Shown here piece by piece: positions 56,147 through 64,000 of a DNA stretch of 64,000 nucleotides (positions are counted from its first letter, which is position 1; each line of letters opens with the position of its first letter). The translations under genes were made by a program, and so were the position numbers. The stretch comes from Plantago ovata (lineage: Eukaryota; Streptophyta; Magnoliopsida; Lamiales; Plantaginaceae), in the NCBI GenBank assembly GCA_028274465.1, contig CM051455.1, forward strand, positions 87,440,871 to 87,504,870, read 5' to 3'. The notes beneath the pieces were generated by a model that saw only the letters and a list, made by a program, of their open reading frames with translations, did no database searches and was not told where the DNA came from.

Positions 56147-57991
56147 TTATTGAGGTAGTTCAATCAATCCAAGGTTATACCTTAACATTGCGAACCTATT
56201 ATCCGGTAGGGGCTTGGTAAAGATGTCAGCAAGCTGATCTTCAGTACCTACTTTCACAACCTCAATATCACCTTTTTCCACATGATCTCTAATGAAATGA
56301 TGTCTAATATCAATGTGCTTGGTCCTAGAGTGAAACTTAGGATTTTGCGTAATTGCAATAGCACTTGTATTATCACAAAAGATTGGTGTTTTCTTTGCAG
56401 AAATACCATAATCTCTTAATTGTTGCTGAATCCATAGGATTTGAGCTGTGCAACAACCAGCTGCAATGTATTCAGATTCTGTAGATGAATTGGCGACACA
56501 CGTTTGCTTCTTGCTGAACCATGATATTAATCTAGTACCCAAAAACTGACAAGTTCCAGAGGTACTTTTTCTATCAAGAGTTGATCCACCATGATCAGCA
56601 TCAGAATAGCCAACCAATTCAAGTCCAGAATCTTTTGGATACCATAATCCAACATTGACTGTACCTTTAACATATTTCAGTATTTTAATTGCCTTTTGTA
56701 GTGTGATTCTTTGGATCCGATTGGAATCTTGCACACACACAAACAGCATACTGAATGTCAGGTCTACTTGCTGTTAAATACAACAAGGAACCAATGAGCT
56801 TCCTATACTTGTGTTCTTCAACACTTTTGTCCTCTTTAGTATAGCCCAATTTGGTACCAACACTCATAGGGATCTTTTCAGGTTTTTCATCCTCTTTGAT
56901 CCTAAACTTTATGAGCATTTCTTTCGCATACTTTGCTTGATTTATGAATATTCCATCTTTGAGTTGCTTGACTTGCAACCCTAGGAAATAATTCAATTTT
57001 CCCATCATACTCATTTCAAACTTATTTGTCATGAGTTTGGCAAAATCATCACAAAGTTGCTTGTCCTTAGATCCAAAAATTATGTCATCCACATAAATTT
57101 GAACTAAGATTAATTTACCATCATGGTTCATGGTAAAAAGAGTTTTGTCAACTTCACCTTTCTTGAAACCATTTTCCAACAAGAACTTAGCTAAGGTATC
57201 ATACCATGCTCTTGGTGCTTGCTTTAGACCATATACAGCTTTCTGAAGCTTATATACCATCTTGGTTTCTGAGGGAAGTTCAAAGCCGGGGGTTGTTCTA
57301 GGTAGACTTCTTCAGCAAGTTCACCATTTAAGAATGCACTCTTAACATCCATTTGGTAAACAATGAAGTCATTGTGAGCAGCAAAGGCCAAGAAAAGCCT
57401 AATAGCATCCAATCTTGCAACTGGAGCGTAAGACTCATCATAGTCCAATCCTTCAGTCTGACAGTAACCTTGAGCAACTAAGCGTGCTTTGTTTCTTGTT
57501 ACTTCACCAGACTCGCTCAGCTTGTTTCTGAACACCCACTTTGTACCAATAGCTTTCTTATTTTCAGCAAGTGGCACAAGTTTCCAGACTTTGTTTCTTT
57601 CAAATTGATCCAATTCTTCTTGCATTGCCTTTATCCATTCAGAATGCTTCAAAGCTTCTTCTATGGTTTTAGGTTCAATTTCTGAAACAAAGCAAGAGAA
57701 TAAAGATTCTACTTCTACGACAGTTGCTTCTTCAGCAAGTCCTTGAGTAGCTTTGGATCTAGTCACTTGGCGTTTATTAATATCGCCAATCATATCCGTA
57801 GAGGGATGATCTCTAATCCATTTATTAACAGGTTTCCTGTTTGTTGGATCAGGATATGTTTGCTCATCAGCATGTGACTCTTCAGTATGTACTTGTTCAG
57901 TACTACTGGGAATTTGTGTCTCTGCTGAGATTTGATCGTCAGCAACTGCTTGTTCAGCATTGCTGGGTTGAGATATTTCATCAGCAGGCAC
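56147..57991 (-). pseudogene. Copia2 reverse transcriptase and RNase H
   Basis: Fossil pol with most RT motifs: [76 protein letters not shown], then RNase H (GYSDADHGGS, STESEYIAAG, HIDIRHHFIRDH). Broken, few breaks. Confidence 0.88.
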
Positions 57992-58644
57992 TGGAGATTG
58001 CGTAATTTCAGCAACTTCCGGAGCAACCGCATCTTTTGCTGGAAATTCCTTGTCGTGAACTATATTATCTTGTCATGACTCGGGGGAGGAGAATCATTGT
58101 CAGAATCATCATTTAGTTCAATTGACTTGATTTGCCTAGCATCAGATTCAGTTCTTTGCTCATGTATGATTAGCTTTTTCATACATTCTGATATTTCTTC
58201 TTCAGCAGGCACACCTTGTGTCTTTTCGTAGAATACAACATGCACAGATTCTTCAATCTTTTGTGCCTTTTTGTTGTAAACTCTGTAAGCTTTACTATGC
58301 AAGGAGTAGCCAAGAAATATCGCTTCGTCTGCCTTTGGTTGAAATGTTCTTAGGTACTCTACCATTGTTAAGAACGAAACACTTGCAACCAAATACTCTT
58401 AGATGAGTGATGTTAGGAGGTCTTCCAACAAACAATTCATAAGGAGTTTTGTTGTATTCCTTAGTAATCAAACATCTATTCTGAGTATAGCAGGCGGTAT
58501 TAATCGCTTCAACCCAGTAAGCCTCACTTATTCTCAGTGTCAGCAAGCATTGTTCTTGCGGCTTCTTTCAGGGTACGATTCTTCCGTTCAGCAACACCAT
58601 TTTGCTGTGGTGTCCTTACTGAGGATAACTGATGTTGAATACCC
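57992..58644 (-). pseudogene. Copia2 integrase C-terminal part, entering the gap
   Basis: Fossil: EAINTACYTQNRCLI, PYELFVGRPPNITHL, KADEAIFLGYSLHSK, and at the gap edge TPQQNGVAERKNRTL. Sequence quality appears to fall toward the gap. Confidence 0.78.
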
Positions 58645-58744
58645 NNNNNNNNNNNNNNNNNNNNNNNNNNNNNNNNNNNNNNNNNNNNNNNNNNNNNNNN
58701 NNNNNNNNNNNNNNNNNNNNNNNNNNNNNNNNNNNNNNNNNNNN
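58645..58744. other. Assembly gap (100 N)
   Basis: Exactly 100 N; separates copia integrase from mid-element Athila sequence, two things that do not belong together. Confidence 0.99.
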
Positions 58745-58875
58745 TGGGGGCGAATCGCCCCACGAGTGGCGAATCGCCCCACGACCGAGCGCGCGCGCGC
58801 TCTGGGCGTGCGGGGCGGTTCGCCCCGCACGGGCGGTCCCGCCCAGGGTGTGGGGCGAACCGCCCCCACACTCCA
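58745..58875. repeat. GC palindrome cluster of copy C
   Basis: Same units as 37620-37760, including the alternating GC core gagcgcgcgcgcgctc. Starts at the gap edge; GC hairpins are a common cause of assembly breaks. Confidence 0.75.
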
Positions 58876-59097
58876 GAGACAAAAATCGGGGGTTTCTTCC
58901 CAAACCCCATTTTTCGCTCCATTTTCATCCTTCAAATCCAAAATTTCCTCCATATTAATAATATCTACAAATCTTCATAACTCATTCATCTCTCTCCATC
59001 ATTTTGTGTGTTCTTTAGCTTCATTCGAAGCCGTAACGTGCTCTATCATTCTATCCGAACAATTTTCTTCCTAGCTCATTCAATTTCCGGATTTGAG

Positions 59098-59628
59098 GTA
59101 TTATCACATGAACCCTAATTTTTACAATTTGGGATTTTTTTATTTATGCTTCAATTAGGCTTGTTTGATGTATGGGTTGATGATTTATGTGATTAGATTC
59201 GTTATTCATTGTCAATTACATGTTCATTAGGCTTGTTTGATGATTTGAGATTTTGCTAATTTGATGATATATGTCTTGTTAGGAAATTGTCTCTCTTGCT
59301 TTCATTCCTTGTTTAAACATGTGTTTATTGATATGAGATTGTTGAATGAATGGGTAGAATGCATGATGGTTGAGATTGAGGATTTATGCTAGAAATTGAT
59401 TTTTATGATATGGATTGAACCTTGTGATTCAAGGCATATGTTGTTAGCGAAAGCATAATGTGATATGTTATTGTAGTAGGTACATTGATAGTTACGTAAT
59501 GAATTAGCTAGACTAGGCTTTGGGATTTGAGGAGTTCGATTTTTGAAATTTTACTCGTATGTTCGCTCGTTTATTTACATAGCATAGGTCTGTTTTGCAT
59601 CGTACAAGATACTAATTGCTGTTTGCAG
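59098..59628 (+). other. Leader intron of copy C second ORF (inferred)
   Basis: TTTGAG/GTATTATC to GTTTGCAG/GAATC, 531 bp, six bases before the ATG at 59634. Matches 36854-37392. Confidence 0.55.
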
Positions 59629-59633
59629 GAATC

Positions 59634-60877
59634 ATGGCACCAAGGACAAGGAGAGCCGGCTCTAGCAAAAAGGGGAAGGGAGTGCATCAAGCTCCCAACC
59701 ATCTCACGATTTGTACGAGTTGTCTGCCACTGCGATGGGGGTGCGACAACGGTTAGAGGAGGAGATGGCCGAGGAGGAAGGTCTATCATTCCCGACAGGA
59801 GGATTGACATTCCTGAGTCTGCAGCGAATAGAGCGGGGTATAGGACACTTTCAAGTTTGGGGTCACAGAGGAACGGGTATGGTACAGTTCGGACATGTTC
59901 AAAGGCTACGACGAGAGCCTCCTCAGAGATTTCTACACCGGGTATACGGATTGGACGAGAAGAATGGGGTGTTACTCGAGGCCTAATCATACCATGGAGC
60001 CCAGAGCACATATCTTCCTTCATCCACTTCGGGAACTTTGAATTCACAGAGAGCGCACACGCCTACTTGTATTCGAGGACCGCTAGGGGATAGGAAGAGG
60101 ACATCACCGAAGTGATCTGCAACAGGGGGTACAGATATCCGGAAGTGGGGGAGTATGGCGACCTTAGCATCGAAGCTAAGGTAATGATGAAATCTTTGCA
60201 TATCCGACTTGATCCCAAGGAAGAATGACACTTGGATTCAGCCATACTACGCGAGCTCCTCTACTGCCTCATTGACGGACATCAGGTCGACATAGGGCAC
60301 ATTATATATGAGGAGTATGAGCGCCACTGGGAAAGAAGAGGAAGCCTTTCATCTTCCCGAGCTTCATCACAGCTTACTGCAAATATCATGGGGTCGACGA
60401 TATTGAGGATGGTGATTGCGAGGTCGCTGCCCTTTCACCCTCGACCATTGAGGTACAGCTCAACAGGTATCAGTGAGGAACCCCACTGCAACTGCTGCTG
60501 ATGTAGGAGGGCCAGTCCAGCCAAATGATTCCGATCATGAGGATGCTATGGAGGCCGATGTTGGTGAAGCCCCGATTCCAGATATTCCATTTGTCCATCA
60601 TGCACCGCATGCACCATCTGGAGCACCACAGGGGTCTGGAGGATTTGACTTCTCCGAATTCCGTACCTACCTCGACAGCCGTTTCGACAGGATTGATGCC
60701 AACAACGCGGCCATGCGACAGGACATTGACAGGCACATTGTCCAGCACAACCGCGATTGGGAGATATTCGAGGAACACCGTCGAGAGGATAGGCAGCACA
60801 TGTGGGAGCAGCAGCAGCTGATCCAGCAACAGCAGGAAGCTCTACGACAGTCCAATGAGCTCATGAATGACATGTAG
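59634..60877 (+). pseudogene. ATHILA-type second ORF of copy C
   Basis: Fossil version of 35597-36848; the last 130 or so codons (NPTATAADVGGPVQP to EALRQSNELMNDM) are identical in translation. The N-terminal half is broken at several places, consistent with poor sequence near the gap. Confidence 0.75.
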
Positions 60878-62407
60878 AGTGATTTTATGGGGACTACCAT
60901 CCCGGTGATTAGTCCTTCCACTTGTCCACTCTCAGCCGACCGAGGCCAAACCCTTCGGTAACATCTAGTATCACTTCTTATTACTCATTCTCTTTTGCTA
61001 GGGGGCTAGCTTAAGAATCGTAAGGGGGATGGGATGTGAACCATGATGTTAAGTTTTGTTTGGTTTTGTGTCAATGAGTATCTTGTTCTTTGTTTGCATT
61101 TGCACGTTTACTGCTTCTTAGATTTTTTAGGTTGCATTCATCCTACGATAGTCTTGCATGTTTTTATATGGAGCTTATTGCTGAAGTTTTTGAACTTTTT
61201 TATTGGGTAGATCAACTAGCTATGTCATTAATCGTATGTTTCATTTCTATGAATTTGTTTGAGGTTTTTCTCGCTTGGCTTGTCACATTTATGTATTGCA
61301 CTTAGTTAAGCACGGTAGTCTCGACATCACTTAGTGGTGTTTTCTCTACTGCGGTTCACGAAGGCCTTTATAATAGGATGATGCATGTTAGGGTCTTATG
61401 GTTGTTTTCCCGAGTAATTATGTACCTAAGAGGCAACAAGTCTTCACCATGCTTTGAGATTGCTAAATGCCTAGGAAGGAGGTAGTGTGAGGTTGTGTGA
61501 TCCTTTGTTTATAACCTATTCTTCCGAATAGGTTTGGGGAGGGGGTTACACCATCATAGACTTGTTTCTGTTTTTCATTTTTCGTATTGTGATTTTCCTT
61601 TTTCGTAAATTTTGAACTCCAACCTATTCTTTCGAATAGGTTTGGGGAAGTCGTGTGAGTCATTTTATTTCTCTTTTTGTTATGCCACTGCTGGCTAGAA
61701 AAAAAATCAAAAAAAAAAAAAAGAAGAAAGAAAAAATTCCAGGAAAAAAAGAGAAAAAGAAAAAAAGAATCTGGAAAGAAAAAAAAGGAAAAAAAAGAGA
61801 AGACCCAAAAAAGCAAAGAAGGGTCCAAAAAATAAAGCCAAATAGCAGTTTAGCAAAGTTTGAGTCTTTTCCATTTTTCGTATTGTTCGTAATCGTGTTT
61901 TTCTATTTTTATCTTTTTTGTCTTAAGTGTCATCTGTTCTAGACCACCCTCGTCCTGCCATTCAGGAAGTGGTGAATAGCTTAAGACTTTACTTGAGAGA
62001 TGGGTAGAATAGGGGAGTGTTATCTTTTATAGGGAACCCTCCTTCGTTTGATGAGAGCCAGTACTGGTTCGACTTCTTTTGAGGGAAAGTCTTAACATGG
62101 TGGAACAACAGTAAGTCCTCAGTTTCATAGGCACGGGGCAACCATTCGTATCTTAGCATGCATCATTACGTCGTCACTGACTAGGTCCAGGTAGAGAATG
62201 TTACGAGAGACTATCTTGTCTTGACATAAGTGCTTATGTGGAAGTGTATAAGTCAATCGAGGTATTCTTCAACCTATATTCATGCTTTGATTTATATGGT
62301 TTTTGTTCATATGTTATTTAGTAGATTCAGTAATTTAGTTCATTTTATTTTGCATGAAACTCCATTTTTTGTGTCTTGCATGTTTTTTGTATTAGAGTCT
62401 AGCTTAG
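60878..62407 (+). other. Copy C 3' noncoding tail
   Basis: No gene. PPT-like hairpins at 61515-61542 and 61623-61650, long purine run about 61697-61820. Confidence 0.7.
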
Positions 62408-62444
62408 TTGCTTGAGGACAAGCAAAGGTTCGGTTTGGGGAGTT
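62408..62444 (+). other. Pre-PPT hairpin and PPT of copy C
   Basis: TTGCTTG-agga-CAAGCAA (62408-62425) and ggtttggggagtt (62432-62444). Confidence 0.8.
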
Positions 62445-63711
62445 TGATGAATGTGTATTTTACACTTTCATTCGAGTCTTTTTCACCTATTTTAGCTATC
62501 CTCTATGATAATTTAGCTATATTTTAGTACATTTTATTAGAATAGTGTCACGTTTCCCTTTAGATTTTATTTTACAGGTTTTGGTTGAAAATCGGAGATT
62601 TACGGGCAATTATATTGAAGTCTACAAGGAATTGGTGTTCCAGAAGCCTATTTGGAGTGTCTGAAGGTTTCCGGATAGGATTTGGAGTCTAGGGGTCGAA
62701 TCTGGAGGTTAGAAGGCCATTAGAAGTCTGAAACCGAGTCCGAAAAGGTGAAGAAATCCAAATCCGCGTCGAAAAATGCGGAAATTCCGTGAAAAACTGG
62801 GGGGCGAACCGCCCCGTGCCTCGGGCGAACCGCCCCAGAGGATTTTCGGGCCTATATATAGTTGCGAGTTTTCTCTCCGAAATTCATATCTTTCCAAGCC
62901 TACTTTCTCACCTCTCTCTATAGTTTTAGGTAGGAACTTCCCGGGGCCTGTCCTGGGAGTTCCATAGCTTAGGGGATACTTTTTCATAGCAGATTGGAGC
63001 ACGTAGGATCACAATCATCCGGAGATTGACAACCTTCGATAACTTTGTATCTTACAACTTTTATCTACTTATTTTATATTCTTTCAATATGTTTTCCTCT
63101 ATGATTGCTATTGATTGCATGCACATTATGAGTAGCTAAATTTATCGTTGGTGGTAGTATGTGAATTCTTAGCGAGGGAAGATAATCATGCTAATGGCTA
63201 TATCGCGCATTATACTCCGTGTCATTGCTTTATTTCGTTGATGAGTTGAACACCAAAATTCTCGTATGTTGTATTAATCATTATGCACACTTGGACACTT
63301 GTCGGCCAATCAGACTTAATTATCTTCGTAGTGTTGAATGATTACGGAACACAATAGGACGTTAGTTGTTGACAGGTCAGACCCATATTATCTTCGTAGT
63401 GCTTAATACTTACAACAGGACCCAAGATTCATTCAAAGATATCTATGCAAGACCGAGGAATTTATGCATGATTATCGACCCATTATGTTAAGAAGGACCA
63501 TACTATCACCAACCTCCATTATCTGCTTGAAAACCCCCTATTGCTTTCTATCTGCTCTTTTATATTTTCTTGTTAAACAGATAAAGCTAGTTATAGTCCT
63601 GAGAGAACGACACTCGAGTCATTCTACTACTACACTACGGTTTTCGTTGTAGTTGTGGATTGCCTTTGACTAAATAACAAATTTATTTGATTGAATCTGA
63701 CACGTTCATCA
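62445..63711 (+). repeat. Copy C 3' LTR (1267 bp)
   Basis: tgatga...tcatca, TATA cctatatatag at 62851-62861 preceded by two GC palindromes (about 62798-62838). Complete. Confidence 0.92.
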
Positions 63712-64000
63712 CCAGCCGGATTCTAGATCTAGATCTAGAATCACCCTTTTTCTTTCTTTCTTCTTCACCCTAATCTCCCTTCCCTCCCTATCTCCAGTCA
63801 CCCACGCCACCACTCCCTAAATCCCATCTTTCCCAATCCAACACCACCTCATGTGGTGACATCTTTGACGCCGGTGGTGGCTATGGATGTAAGAAAATAC
63901 GGTCAGAATTACCCCTAGGGTATGCAGCGGAATTTCAAAAATTTTCTTAACATGCAGGTTAATTGATTATGTATATGCCGTATATATTTAAACACGTCAA
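63712..64000. other. Right flank, possibly CACTA interior
   Basis: Target duplication ccagc (63712-63716), a perfect 24-bp palindrome (63719-63742), a C/T-rich stretch (63743-63835), and AT-rich sequence to the end. No gene. After re-orientation this would continue the CACTA sequence interrupted by element B. Confidence 0.45.

Larger units (their letters stand above)
47961..58644 (-). mobile_element. Copia2: SIRE-like copia element, 3' two thirds, ends at the gap
   Basis: Fossil, minus strand as given. 3' LTR 47961-49691, PPT, extra ORF, spacer, RNase H, reverse transcriptase and part of integrase; the rest is lost in the gap at 58645. Its flank cttaa (47956-47960) pairs with ttaag at 32988-32992, beside an identical LTR start. 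Very similar to Copia1, and its reverse transcriptase is more complete. Several breaks, some clustered toward the gap and perhaps sequencing errors. Confidence 0.9.
58745..63711 (+). mobile_element. Athila-like copy C: 3' part, probably the same locus as element B
   Basis: Fossil on plus: GC palindromes, leader intron, ATHILA-type ORF, 3' noncoding tail, PPT and complete 3' LTR. Nearly identical to the reverse of 33166-37760, with differences that are mostly tiny length changes near the gap. The LTR shares B's 3' LTR variants and is followed by ccagc, the partner of B's gctgg. Probably B's 3' end written a second time. Confidence 0.88.

Noticed and set aside
58745-63711. Copy C as an independent fourth Athila-like insertion
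   Set aside because: It lacks its own 5' half, shares B's 3' LTR variants, and its flank pairs with B's target duplication; one locus split by misassembly explains it better.
1-64000. CRISPR arrays, operons, tRNA or rRNA genes, LINEs or SINEs
   Set aside because: None seen. The tRNA-like matches at 14297, 19843, 30532 and 40268 are primer-binding sites only, and regular repeats are LTR arrays.

Overview
This is an AT-rich plant nuclear DNA window, most likely from a eudicot. It is almost entirely nested transposable elements, and I see no ordinary single-copy host gene. The plant assignment rests on Ty1/copia elements primed by initiator tRNA-Met, Ty3/gypsy elements of the Athila/Tat kind primed by tRNA-Asp, a Mutator-like (MULE) transposase with GT-AG introns, and a CACTA transposon end.

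Layout as given. (1) 1-21096: Athila-like element A (minus strand), split by the 14.7-kb SIRE-like copia element Copia1 (1374-16045, target duplication ttgac on both sides). (2) 21097-25320: the 3' half of an older plus-strand Athila-like element D, into whose protease A inserted. (3) 25321-32054: Copia3, an old, heavily broken minus-strand relative of Copia1, fused to D's cut-off LTR. (4) 32055-33065: unassigned sequence, then one end of a MULE, then the first 73 bases of a copia LTR. (5) 33066-33165: a 100-N gap. (6) 33166-41555: Athila-like element B (minus). (7) 41556-41934: a CACTA end. (8) 41935-47952: the MULE body, with a mudrA-type transposase gene (itself hit by another copia LTR) facing a small GRF zinc-finger gene. 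(9) 47961-58644: Copia2 (minus). (10) 58645-58744: a second 100-N gap. (11) 58745-63711: copy C, the 3' half of an Athila-like element on plus. (12) 63712-64000: flank.

The main structural result is that the piece between the two N gaps (33166-58644) is very probably in the wrong orientation. Copia2's outer LTR end carries cttaa at 47956-47960; its reverse complement, ttaag, sits before the isolated LTR start at 32988-32992. Element B's outer LTR end is followed by gctgg at 41556-41560; its reverse complement, ccagc, follows copy C's LTR at 63712-63716. Flipping the piece pairs both target duplications and also brings the MULE zinc-finger gene's TATA region (32917) next to its ATG (47952). 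Copy C and the left 4.6 kb of B then appear to be one sequence written twice.

Two element families have unusual organisation. The Athila-like family (A, B, D) carries gag-protease and a second plant-transposon (ATHILA-type) ORF but no reverse transcriptase or integrase, so it looks non-autonomous. It has GC palindromes both at its LTR promoter and ahead of the second ORF, an intron in the second ORF's leader, and PPT-like hairpins. The SIRE-like family carries, after pol, an extra ORF of up to 1746 codons with its own TATA box and three in-frame intron-like segments. By LTR comparison by eye, Copia1 and B are young (about 0.6% and 1.1% divergence), while Copia3 and D are older.
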